64,000 bases of DNA from Erythrocercus mccallii (taxonomy: Eukaryota; Chordata; Aves; Passeriformes; Dicruridae): the NCBI GenBank assembly GCA_013397435.1, contig VZRG01001988.1:2033-66032 (forward strand), given 5' to 3'. The notes beneath the pieces were generated by a model. The model was not told the DNA's origin, made no database searches, and saw nothing but the letters and a program-made list of their open reading frames with translations. The translations under genes and the position numbers were made by a program. Below, piece after piece: positions 53,401-61,714 of this stretch (position 1 is the first letter of the stretch; each line of letters starts with the position of its first letter).

Positions 53401-55339
53401 CGTAGTTCTGCCTCTAATGCCTATTTTCCTTGTCTCACATGACTCTGCTCATTCAGAATTAGAGAAATTGAATACAGTATAAATCCAGTATTGGACTCAA
53501 AAATGAGACAAAAAGATTGGATGAAAGGGCACAGTTGTATTGCACTTTTATATGAGATTTTTTGAGACCATACAGTCTGTTTCTCCCCTCTAGGTGCTCT
53601 AAAATGTGTTGTTAGAGTGCTGATGGATTTTTATTCCTGGAACACAGAGGGTACCTCAGTACCTGTTGATTACTGTGGATTTAAAGTTATGTTTTTATTT
53701 CATGTGTTCATCAGGCCTAAGCATTTCATCAGGCCTAAGCTATTCACTGCTTAAGCCAAATGGTCACTGGCTTTCTTGGCTTTTTTTTTAATGCCCTTCT
53801 CTAACAGTGAGAGGAAGGAGCATTGCATGCCATGCCCTCTAAAAGCTTCTCACACACATGCTTGTGCAAGCCATATGCTCACATCTGGCTAGGTGTAGTA
53901 AGATTTCCAATTTTGCTGTAAGTTGTACTAGTGGTAACTTTCTAAACAAAATAACTGATGTTTCTGTCCTTGCACTTTTTTCTCTCACACTTTGTTTTAA
54001 AAAATGAGCATAGTTATAATTGTTAGGGTACTGGACTGAATCCATCCCTTAGTTAGAATTTCCAGCATGAATACCTATTAAATAATTTTCTATCTTATCC
54101 TTTTGCTATGCCAGAATGGAGTACACTATCCTGGATATGTAAGTCAATTTCTTGTAAATACATTGGTTGTTTTTAGTACCGAAAAAATGTTTTTCAAAGT
54201 TCTATATACATATATATTACTAAGTATGCATGAGTTTCTCTAAAATTTAACATTTTCTTGATTAAAGGTACCTGCTCCTATCACATACCCATTGACCACA
54301 CCTCAAGTGCCTGTATATGGAATGGTAAGAAGCATGATTGGTTTTGTATTCCTGAAAACTGACTTGTCTCTACCAGTGGGTTTCATGTCATAAATTAGGA
54401 TGTTCAAACCATCCTGCAAATCAAATGTATTGGCAATAGTGTGTGAAATCTGTTGTTTCTCACACTGCATTGAAAGAGGTGACTCTGAGGTTGATGGAGT
54501 GGCAGTTTTTAAAAGCTTTGACTTTATTCTATGTGTGTTTGTGTGTATATGTTTCTTTTGTACTATACCTAAAATGCAAAAATATGTATCTTGTTGAAGT
54601 AGTTTGAATTTTATATAATTGTTTTTGTGGGGTTTTTGTTTTTCTCACAGGTACCTCCTCAGGTTGGAGCTGCTCCTTTGATGGCACCCCATTCAATGAT
54701 GTATACACAGCCTGGTCTGAGGCCAACAAATCCTTTTGCACCTGTTTCTGAAACTCAGGTGAATGGTGCTCTTTAATCTTGTTGACATTGAAATTTCAGC
54801 CTTGGCAAACACACCCAAATGTTTCATCATAGGCTGCTGGTCCATTTTTATGTGAAAGTGAGGGGTTCCTCAGTCAAGGGCAGCAGCTTTTGCTGGTGAG
54901 GAAGCAAATTCAGATGATGGAATTGCAGAAAGCAAGGAAGAAAGTAAAAATCAGCTTTTTGCCTCTCAGTGTTTCAGTATTCAGTAAACAGGAGTGGTGA
55001 AGGTTTGTAGGTTTTGGTCTCCCTGTGACATTGGCTGGATACTTGGTTTAGTCATGCTGACCAGACCAGTGTTGGAAGCTTCCTGAAGGATCAGGTGATG
55101 TGGGAGTGGAAAAGGCATGGACAAGAGATCATTCACACTGGAGAAACTGTACTCCTGTCATCCAAGGGAGTCTTTGTTTACAATACAATTTTGTTTGGGG
55201 TTTTCTTAAAGTGCCAAAGCCTTTAACTTATAAGTAACAACGCAGCCAAATAGATTCTTCATCTAAAACACTGGGAAACCATTTATTATGTCAGTGCCAT
55301 TAATATGTAATCTTTGTTTCACAGATACAGTTTATGTAG
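32364..55339 (+). CDS. PICALM-like clathrin assembly protein (third PICALM/AP180-family paralog), 22 coding exons
   Basis: Monomeric endocytic adaptor that links PI(4,5)P2, clathrin, AP-2 and R-SNAREs at the plasma membrane (family knowledge). Exons: 32364-32493, 38976-39118, 40285-40360, 41191-41293, 41456-41549, 41653-41764, 42731-42837, 43440-43481, 46894-46979, 48041-48164, 48812-48948, 49244-49347, 50182-50328, 50812-50871, 50977-51087, 51725-51856, 51969-51999, 52482-52602, 54115-54138, 54268-54324, 54651-54758, 55325-55339. All junctions are GT-AG and in phase, giving 687 residues. ANTH domain about 1-290. The PIP2 residues K28, K38, K40 and H41 are present, as are L219 and M244, which I recall as R-SNARE contacts. 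The tail has DLF motifs, one NPF and C-terminal IQFM. Human PICALM is about 652 residues and differs at many ANTH positions, and SNAP91 differs more. An in-frame ATG at 32361 and one at 32319 are alternative starts. Confidence 0.93.
32494..38975 (+). other. PICALM-like intron 1
   Basis: 6.5 kb, the largest intron of the gene. It is AT-rich after the CpG island, with a (TTTTA)n stretch near 36158-36180. No exon or element was recognised. Confidence 0.8.
38976..39118 (+). CDS. PICALM-like exon 2
   Basis: ANTH helices: LIQCTNEMNVNIPQLADTLF, then SSWVVVFKALITTHHLMMYG. Acceptor TTTAG, donor GAG|GTAAGA, phase 0 out. Confidence 0.96.
40285..40360 (+). CDS. PICALM-like exon 3
   Basis: RFIQYLASRNTLFNLNNYLD, ANTH core. 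The segment after it reads KSAMQG where PICALM has a different residue pair. Confidence 0.96.
41191..41293 (+). CDS. PICALM-like exon 4
   Basis: YDMSTFIRRYSRYLNEKALS, invariant across the family, then VDFTKMKRG. Donor GG|GTAAGA. Confidence 0.96.
41456..41549 (+). CDS. PICALM-like exon 5
   Basis: IDGVMRTMNPEKLLKTLPII and NQLDALLDFD. Acceptor CTGTAG, donor GAT|GTAAGT. Confidence 0.96.
41653..41764 (+). CDS. PICALM-like exon 6
   Basis: NELTNGVINAAFMLLFKDSI and AAYNEGIINLL, ending at L219, with the E220 codon split across the junction. L219 is a residue I recall as contacting VAMP-type SNAREs. Confidence 0.96.
42731..42837 (+). CDS. PICALM-like exon 7
   Basis: YFDMKKNQCKEGLDIYKKFL and SEFLKVAE; M244 is present. 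Phase 0 out. Confidence 0.96.
43440..43481 (+). CDS. PICALM-like exon 8
   Basis: 42 nt encoding QVGIDQGDIPDLTQ, matching the family motif at the end of the ANTH domain. Confidence 0.95.
43482..46893 (+). other. PICALM-like intron 8
   Basis: 3.4 kb with a T-rich, G-spaced low-complexity tract at about 45700-45770. No exon seen. Confidence 0.8.
46894..46979 (+). CDS. PICALM-like exon 9
   Basis: APSSLLEALEQHLASVEGKK, the last ANTH-associated helix, then a lysine/serine linker. Confidence 0.95.
48041..48164 (+). CDS. PICALM-like exon 10
   Basis: Linker after ANTH, ending in a charged predicted helix KEKQQALEEEQVRLQALK that aligns with the PICALM helix of the same place. Confidence 0.93.
48812..48948 (+). 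CDS. PICALM-like exon 11 (DLF motif)
   Basis: EQRLREI, then a Ser/Thr-rich stretch, then AVDLFAAPAP. DLF is an AP-2 alpha-ear/clathrin-type short motif. Confidence 0.92.
49244..49347 (+). CDS. PICALM-like exon 12 (DLF motif)
   Basis: SSDLFDLQPAF followed by a Ser/Thr-rich stretch and SAWGG. Acceptor TATTCAG, donor G|GTGAGC. Confidence 0.92.
50182..50328 (+). CDS. PICALM-like exon 13
   Basis: 147 nt, phase 1-1, acceptor GAAAG, donor G|GTAAAA leading straight into a long A tract. Encodes HLDIFDMKPVEEA and a Ser-rich end. Confidence 0.85.
50331..50352 (+). repeat. Poly(A) tract at the exon 13 donor
   Basis: About 22 adenines directly follow the donor GT, then further A-rich sequence to about 50375. 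The 5' splice site therefore reads GTAAAA instead of GTAAGT. Confidence 0.9.
50812..50871 (+). CDS. PICALM-like exon 14 (cassette-sized)
   Basis: 60 nt, phase 1-1, encoding DDFSGHKPTYASVYHPVTVD between CAAAG and G|GTAATT. No counterpart is remembered with certainty; included because frame and splice sites fit. Confidence 0.75.
50977..51087 (+). CDS. PICALM-like exon 15
   Basis: 111 nt, phase 1-1. Encodes STINVDFDAVFGGKS, which corresponds to the NVDFESVFGNKS block of PICALM. Confidence 0.92.
51725..51856 (+). CDS. PICALM-like exon 16
   Basis: 132 nt, phase 1-1. Encodes FLDDVLQPTV and LANDLDSSLANLVG, which corresponds to the DDLDSSLANLVGNLG block of PICALM. Confidence 0.93.
51969..51999 (+). 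CDS. PICALM-like exon 17 (31 nt)
   Basis: Encodes LGFGGTPSKK between CCCCAG and AA|GTAAGT. Phase 1 in, phase 2 out. Confidence 0.88.
52482..52602 (+). CDS. PICALM-like exon 18
   Basis: MQWSQPTEKKLTGGTNWQAK is the family WSQP-EKKLTGG-NWQ signature. Phase 0 out at ATG|GTAATT. Confidence 0.95.
52603..54114 (+). other. PICALM-like intron 18
   Basis: 1.5 kb. The only structure seen is a 16-bp direct repeat (TTCATCAGGCCTAAGC) at 53707 and 53725. Confidence 0.75.
54115..54138 (+). CDS. PICALM-like microexon 19
   Basis: 24 nt, phase 0-0, encoding NGVHYPGY between GCCAG and GTAAGT. It can be skipped without a frame change. Confidence 0.75.
54268..54324 (+). CDS. PICALM-like exon 20
   Basis: 57 nt, phase 0-0, encoding VPAPITYPLTTPQVPVYGM. 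Acceptor TTAAAG is weak for pyrimidines, donor ATG|GTAAGA good. Confidence 0.85.
54651..54758 (+). CDS. PICALM-like exon 21 (NPF motif)
   Basis: 108 nt, phase 0-0, encoding the MMYTQPGLRPTNPFAPVSE block. NPF is an EH-domain ligand and aligns with RPPNPFGPVS of PICALM. Confidence 0.95.
55325..55339 (+). CDS. PICALM-like terminal coding exon 22
   Basis: After TTTCACAG the frame reads IQFM and TAG, the same end as PICALM. This four-residue identity is strong support for PICALM-type and not SNAP91-type origin. Confidence 0.93.
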   Translation: MQFM

Positions 55340-55762
55340 AGCCACCAAAGCAACAAGATGTGAGAACAACCAAATACTGGTAAAAAATGAAAAGACTGAA
55401 TTTCAATCTTTCCATGATGTATTCCTGAACAGGGCAACTGTTTATTCCCTGTATAATACAATATTATTTTGAACTGCAATGCTTTAGAGATTCTTGTTTA
55501 TAACAGTCACTGCAGTGTGAAGTCATGTTTGTTTCCTGATATTTTTTTTTTTAACTGCTCAGCAGAAAACTATTTTTATTGAGATTGACTCAGAAGGTGC
55601 ACGCTGGATTATCATGTTCAAAATCAAGGTTACATGATTGCTCTACAACCTTAGTCATCAGTGGATTACCTTAGCAATTGACTGAGAATGTCAAAGCCGT
55701 TTATTTTATTCATAAATTTTGTGGCTGTTGTAACCAAGACACAACACGAAATCAAGTTGAGC

Positions 55763-55768
55763 AATAAA
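55763..55768 (+). terminator. Proximal poly(A) signal of PICALM-like
   Basis: AATAAA 424 bp after the stop, with GTGCTCTC downstream. Would give a short 3'UTR. Confidence 0.5.
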
Positions 55769-57506
55769 ATTATGTGCTCTCATAAATACTCTGGTAGAGC
55801 AATGCTTGCATTATCATCAGGCCAACATTGTGTGAAATCAGACAGCTTTTTCACATCAGAATAGCTTATAGTAATTTGCAAACCTGAAAATGTGAGTTTG
55901 AAATGCTGTGAATCAACAAGACACATATTACATAGATACAGTAAAAATAATAAATTGCTCCATTGGTATGTCAGTATTACAGAGCCAAATAAAAAGAGGC
56001 AGCAAGGCTGCATGATGGAGTAGGGGAAATGTTCCAGAACGTGCAGGCTGGGGAGCTGCGTGTGACAGTGCCACAAGCACAGCACACTGCAGCAGCCTCA
56101 GTCTTGGTGATAACTGCAGCACAGGCAGCAGAGACAATTCTTCTTTCTAAAGTCCATTAGGTCAAAAGACTCAAACCTTGCAATCGTGCTGACACTTTTG
56201 AACTAGCAACCGTTTTGAAATTATCCAGCTGTAGAGAATAGCTTGTGCTTCTTTTTTTTGAAATAAGAACCTAGTTGTAAACCATATAAAAATAATTATT
56301 TTTAAATGTGTAAATATGTGTAAACTTTCAGATAGTTGTTTCTTTGATGCTGCAGTAATCTTTTTCTTCTGTAGTAACTTCAAGGTAAAAATGCTACATT
56401 AAGAAATCTGGACTCTTTTTGAGATGAAAATCTTTAAAACCAACTAATTTATGAAGTACTGCTGTTCACAATGGGTCAGATGTGTACAGACTTCTGGAAC
56501 ATATTTTGTACTTAAGAATCTTCCTCCAGCGCTGAAATTTGCTATGAAAATGCCTTATCTTGTATTTTTCACTGTCTGATAAAAAGTGATAGCATTAAAA
56601 CCCAATAGTTAATAATTAAGTATACAGAAGTGGGAACAACCTTTCCTCCAGAAGTTTTGTGGCAAAATGCAATGAAAAGCTCTCCTGTAAAATTACTTCT
56701 AATGATGATTAATATTAAAGCTGAATTTTCTATTGTTACCATAAATAGACCTCCAGTGTAGTCTGTCTTTAATCCTGTGGAGAGTCTGTAATTGCAGAAA
56801 TATCTCTCACTCTCACCATAAATGCAGATAGGCCTGAGAATCTTGTCAAACTCTCCTGTAGAGAACTTCTAAATTTAGCACATTCCTTAGAGTGAGAACA
56901 ACCCTTCTGTTTTTCCAAATGCTTAATTCTGTCCAAAGAGTGCACAAGTAGTATTTCTTAACCCTGAGGTAAATATTTTGCCCAATGAGTCAATATAAAA
57001 GAAACAAAATAAAACTCCTCTCCCCAACCCTTGAAATTTGTAACTGCTACTTTCCTGGAAAATGAAACCCTGCAGAAATTTAAAACCATGTTCCTTGATA
57101 TATATTGATTTTGAAAGAATTTGGACCAGTATATGGTAGTTTAATGTTCAAGTTTGAATTACAAAGGGCTTCAAGCTTTAATCCACCTTTATTGGGTTGA
57201 ACAATTGTACAATTTTAAGCCAATGAGTTCTTCAGTGCCTATAGTTGCCCTCCACATGATGAGGGAATAGATGCCATTTAGAATGGGTCGTTGTGTTGAG
57301 GGGACTGTTTATTTAAGAAATAGTGAATTCCATAGATTCATGCAGCAATCAAAAGTCTTGTGTTCAAATTAGATCAGTCCATGTAGTTACAAGTGTCTGG
57401 GCATTAATGGCAGAAGTGAGAGTGCTACAAGCAGGCAGTTCCTAGCACTGTAAGCTGTTAGGTCTCTTTCTTATACTCAGCTGTATAAGTAATAACGCAT
57501 TATTTT

Positions 57507-57512
57507 AATAAA
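57507..57512 (+). terminator. Internal poly(A) signal of PICALM-like
   Basis: AATAAA in TTTTAATAAAATATGC, with a second AATAAA-like CAAATAAATG about 10 bp on. The downstream region is only weakly GT-rich. Confidence 0.35.
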
Positions 57513-59559
57513 ATATGCAAATAAATGCCTGGCAAGCAGTATATATCTGTTATAACTTTATTTCAGAGCATTCTGAATATCTGGAATATACCTGGCTCAG
57601 AAATTGATTTAGTACTGGATAATAGCTTGCACTACTTGTGAGTTGCTCTGGACCTTTTCGTGGTTCTTTTGGTCTGCTTTCTTGTAGCAAAGCTGTCTGA
57701 TACCAATTCATTAGTATTAAAAAAGGAGAAACAGCCACAAAGTATGTTTTAAAAACTTTATAACCTACCTTCTTTTGATGCTTTGAAACACAGCTTTCAG
57801 CTTGATCCTTGTGAAGCAAAGATTGCTTTGTACCTTCTCTCTGCACACAAGTGCACAGGACTGGGTTTTACCCACCTCTTCCTTGTGCTTGTATTGGAAC
57901 ACGTAAAATAAAATGGCAAGGTATGTGTTTAAATAACACACATGAGAAGTGAAAACCAAGGACTTAGGATGCTGTCAAGGTTTTTATGGCTTTTATGGCT
58001 ATTCTCCACAAAAAAACCCCCACTTTGAACACCAAGGTTGTTCTTGAGGGTGACTGTACCAGCCTGCAGAAGCTGCAAACAGTAGTTGTGATGAGTGAAG
58101 AGAGATGTACATAAATGTGACCTTCCTTCCAACTCATTGGATCAGGGTCATGTTCTGAATACTTCAGGAAGCTGATAACTGAGATGTCTCTCCGTGTTTG
58201 TGTGAACAAGGAGGCAGACTTTGATGTGTGCTGTACACTTTGCATTATTGTACTTCAGTGGGTCACTTGAGCCTCTCACTGCTGGGCCTTGGTGCTGCTG
58301 CAGGCAGACTCACGGAATACGCCATAGGACGGCTTCTGAGGGACTTTGGAAAGGTGGATTGCGTGAGGCCTCTTGGACTTGGAACGTGTACCTCTCGAAA
58401 TAACTGGGGTTTTCTAATGTTCTCTAGATACAGTTTGACTTTGCCTCCAAGAAGTTGCTGAATTTTTTTTTTCAAATAAATTTTGGACATGTGTACTAGA
58501 AAAATCTCTGTTCTGTGCACATAGTGGTGGAATATTTGTAGGTAAAATAACAAATGGACTTTTGTTTAAGGAAAAAACAAAACCGACAGCAAAAACCACA
58601 CACACAAAAGTAACAATAAAACTTCTGACTACAAGATTGAATACAGGGTCTATCTATCCCCAGCTGGATATTTTGATGTGTGACAGGGACGGGGGGTTAC
58701 AATTAGAATAGTATGCACTGTGGATCGGTGCTTAATTTGTACATAAAAAGGAAAACTTTGTTCGGGGTAGTTTGTATTGTAAGGATGACATCTAAAGGCA
58801 CTGTATCAGTCGTTTATTTCCATTGAAAAGATTATATTTTTGAGCAGTGGAAACTGTACATGTTCTCATTTATACATATTGATAGCTAGGAGTATAGAAA
58901 ACTTGTTGCTATGACTGAAGATGTATCTGAGTTGTCATTGATCTGTACATTGCTGCATCATTCTGCAGATTCTCATGATCATTTATTTAAAGAGATTGTA
59001 GTAACTGGTACAGTTACAACAGGAATTGTAACGTCAAATCTTTCAGTATATCTCAGATGTGTATCCTTGTGATTAAGCTTAATCCTTTACCAAATGTTTG
59101 GCTGGAATCTCATCCTGGAGCAATGACAAAATAGGTGCTGGAACAGATTTCCTTCACCCCAACCTACACTTTTATTTATTTAATAGGTCTTGTTTTGTAT
59201 GTTATGTTTTCCCCTATAACAGGTTTGTGCCTTTTATTGGATATTTATTTAAAAGGAGCTATGATAATTTAGGTTGCTTTTTTTCAGATGTATTCTTGTA
59301 CAGCTGTTCCTTTATGTGAGTTCCTTCATTTTATAAGAATACAGAATGTGTGGAAAATATACTAGCCACAAACTGGAAAAAAAAAAATCTAAGGATTTAT
59401 GTTCTATGAATAATTTTTTTAAAAATAAGCCTAAGCACAAGACTGGCTGTGTTGGTATTTTAATTGTGGAACTTCACAATTTGTTAATATACAAATTGTT
59501 CATTTTTTTTAAAACTGCTCATATCTACATATTTGATGAAACAAGTTTTGGAAAAAAAA

Positions 59560-59565
59560 AATAAA
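59560..59565 (+). terminator. Distal poly(A) signal of PICALM-like
   Basis: AATAAA followed at about 20 bp by GGTGTGTGTATGTG and then T-rich sequence (59581-59615), a textbook downstream element. It fixes the gene end near 59580-59590. Confidence 0.75.
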
Positions 59566-59627
59566 CTTTGGCATATGCAAGGTGTGTGTATGTGCTCATT
59601 TTTTGTGTTCTTAAGGCTTTTTATAAT

Positions 59628-59935
59628 GCCCCGCCCACCTCGCCGCTTTCCTTTGCGCTGACGTCATGACGCAAGACCCCGTCCACTCCCCCTTGCGCCT
59701 GCTCAGCGCTGACGTGATGACGCAAAGCCCCGCCCACTCCCCTTCGCGCCTCCTCGGCGCTGACGTAATGACGTAGGGCGCCGCCCATCTCGCCTCGCGC
59801 CTGCTCGGCGCTGACGTCATGACGTGAGGCCCCGCCCACTCCCTCTCGTGCCCGCTCGGTACTGACGTCATGACGTAAGGCCCCGCCCATCTCGCCTGCT
59901 CGGCGCTGACGTGATGACGCAAGGCCCCGGCGGCC
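59628..59935 (+). promoter_or_regulatory. VBP1: VBP1 promoter built from 51-bp tandem repeats with CRE sites
   Basis: CRE/ATF cores TGACGT[C/G/A]A lie at 59659, 59710, 59761, 59812, 59863 and 59907: four exact 51-bp steps and a last step of 44. Each is followed at once by TGACG, giving a paired TGACGTCATGACG arrangement, and each unit also carries a CCGCCC GC box (CGTCCA in the second). The array ends about 35 bp before the start codon. It is inferred to drive VBP1 through CREB/ATF and Sp1-type factors. Confidence 0.8.
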
Positions 59936-59946
59936 TGGCGCACGCC

Positions 59947-59956
59947 GTGCATGCGC
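59947..59956 (+). promoter_or_regulatory. VBP1: NRF1-like site (GTGCATGCGC)
   Basis: One base away from the NRF1 palindrome GCGCATGCGC, just upstream of the VBP1 start codon. Confidence 0.5.
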
Positions 59957-59967
59957 TGTTCGTTCCC

Positions 59968-59977
59968 AAATGGCGGC
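59968..59977 (+). promoter_or_regulatory. VBP1: YY1 element containing the VBP1 start codon
   Basis: AAATGGCGGC; the ATG of VBP1 is inside the motif. This is the arrangement associated with very short 5' leaders (TISU-type), inferred here. Confidence 0.6.
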
Positions 59978-60053
59978 GGCCGGAGGCAACGAGGCGGCAG
60001 CGGCGGCGGGCGGGAGGCGCGGCCCGCTCGGCATCCCTGAGGCGGCGTTCGTG
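59970..60053 (+). CDS. VBP1: VBP1 (prefoldin subunit 3) exon 1
   Basis: Prefoldin hands unfolded actin and tubulin to the CCT chaperonin in the cytosol. Only the first 28 codons are here: MAAAGG, an alanine/glycine tract, then GPLGIPEAAFV and donor GTGAGC. LGIPEA-FV matches the remembered human N-terminus LGIPEAVFVEDVD, so the next exon should begin with EDVD. I did not find it before 64000. The tail before LGIPEA is low complexity, as in other vertebrates. Identity rests on a short match plus synteny (VBP1 and GAB3 are both at human Xq28), hence moderate confidence. Confidence 0.72.
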
Positions 60054-61713
60054 GTGAGCGGGGCCAGCGAATGGGGCTGGGCAGCCCCGAGCGGGCGTTC
60101 CTGGGGAGCGGGGCCGAGGAGTGGGGGCTGTGCGCCGCCAGCCGGGCCCGGCCCCGTGAGGCGGCACCTGCTCCACGGATAACGAGCCGTGCTCCAAGCA
60201 CCTTTCGTACACCTTCCTGTCTTAATCAAGCTTTACACTGCTGAGGAGATTCACTCCTCGGAGGCGCCCACGTGTTCTTGAAAACCAGAAAATGGGTATT
60301 TTCTGGAGAACAGGCCTCACTCCGTGCTGGTGGCTGCCTTGGCAGCTGTTGTGTTTGCTTCCACGTAGTTTCCTTACATGTAGATTTAGATATTAAGATA
60401 GACTTTCTTTTATTTAAAATAAGCCTGCACTGAGAAGTTATATTGGTATTCTGTTCTGCAGAGAGAAAATACTCTTGAGGGCAGGTTTTACTAGAGCTTT
60501 TTTTATTTCAGAAAATAGGTTTCTATTTCAAAAACATTTAAGGACTTGCTGCTCTCTTGCTTGGCATTTCCCCCCCTGCATGCTCTATGGGCAGCCTTAC
60601 TGTCAGTCTTGTCTTCAGAGATGTTTTCTGTAAATGTCTTGGTTCAGTAGAGGCTCTTCACACAGTTTGTGGTTCGTGTCTTCTCTGAGGCAGTTGTGAA
60701 CTCTTGTCCCTCCCCAGGTTTCAAATGGTGTTAAGCACTCAGAGTAAGTAATGTTAAGACACAGGATTTTACTGGATTACAAACTCTCCAAACAGAACTT
60801 TCACCTGTGGTGGTTTTGAGCTGTTGCCCAGACACTTCCAAATAAAATCCTCCTTTGTTCTTCTGCCTTCTTCAGCAGGTGTGAGGCTGCAGGTCTGCAG
60901 ATCCATGTCTCTTGTGATGTTCTCTGCACATGCCCCCAGGTGATGCAGCTCTGTGCACAGTGAGTGCCTGCAGCTCTTTATTTGGGTCAGCACTCAGAAG
61001 AGAACCGCAGGGACACGAGGGAATGCTGCTGCATTTCAGGGCTTCTACAGAGCATTCCTGTGGCTTGGCTTGAAGTTTGCAAAATGGTGCTTTGCCACTC
61101 AGTTTTCTTGCTTAAAAAGAGATGAGTTTTGGCGGGTCCTTGCAGAACCTGTAAGTGTTGTAAGAATTGTGCACTGGAGGTGCTGTGGAATACACCACAA
61201 AGTGGGGATGCTGATGGTTTTGACAGCCAGCTGTGCCTCAGAGCTGCTTTGCTCAAGCTTAAAGAAGTGGCTGTGCCTCAGCCTTGCAGATGGGGAGGTG
61301 GCACAAGAGCCTGACCAGCAGGCTTGGAAACCCCAGCTGGAAAACCCTGGGGATAAATCTGAGCTCACCTTGAGCTGTACATTGTGTAGTGGAAGGAGAG
61401 CCCCAGTAGGCAGGGCCTGGATTTACTTTGGGGTTCAGCTCTCAGCACCTTTGTTTCGGGAGGGTGTGGATTGTGTCCTGTGTGCACAGGCAGGAGCTGA
61501 GGCAGAGCTGGGTGCCAGGCAGGGCCTGGGGGAGCTGCTGCTTTTGCTTTGTGCCCCAGGTGGGTTAAACCAGCAGAGCTGCTTCCACAGGAGGGACTTT
61601 CATTTCACAGTAGCCTCAGGCCTCACTTCTACAACACTCTCCCAAACCTAATCCTTGTTTTCTGTGCTGAAGGCTTCTCTAGGAGCTTTCTCCAGAGGCG
61701 GGAATGCTTCCTG
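60054..61713 (+). other. VBP1: VBP1 intron 1, first copy
   Basis: No exon recognised. A 232-codon open frame (60953-61651) shows no family resemblance and is not called. The stretch ends at the N. Confidence 0.6.
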
Positions 61714-61714
61714 N
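61714..61714. other. Single N: contig junction
   Basis: The only ambiguous base in the window, placed exactly between the two copies of the duplication. Read as a gap placeholder of an assembler. Confidence 0.95.

Larger units (their letters stand above)
55340..59585 (+). other. PICALM-like 3'UTR
   Basis: 4.2 kb of AT-rich sequence with no gene-like frame. Poly(A) signals lie at 55763, 57507 and 59560. The last has the best downstream element, so the long form is likely to span the whole region. Confidence 0.7.
59851..61713 (+). repeat. Left copy of a 1863-bp duplication
   Basis: Identical at a constant offset of 1864 to 61715-63577 except for substitutions at 59860 (T/C), 61249 (T/C) and 61601 (C/G). 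It starts inside the CRE repeat array and ends exactly at the N. Confidence 0.95.

Noticed and set aside
32364..55339. Calling the gene PICALM or SNAP91 outright
   Set aside because: ANTH differences are too many for an avian PICALM. The C-terminus IQFM, the short tail and the lack of the long Ala/Pro-rich region exclude SNAP91.
59621..60229. Long minus-strand open frame (about 200 codons) over the VBP1 promoter, in two frames
   Set aside because: The 51-bp repeat is a multiple of three and lacks stops on that strand, so the repetitive protein is a by-product of the CRE array and the CpG island. The same frame breaks at the N in the second copy.
60953..61651. 232-codon plus-strand open frame, repeated at 62817-63515
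   Set aside because: Its apparent conservation is only the assembly duplication. It matches no family I know, lies in VBP1 intron 1 and has no promoter or splice evidence.
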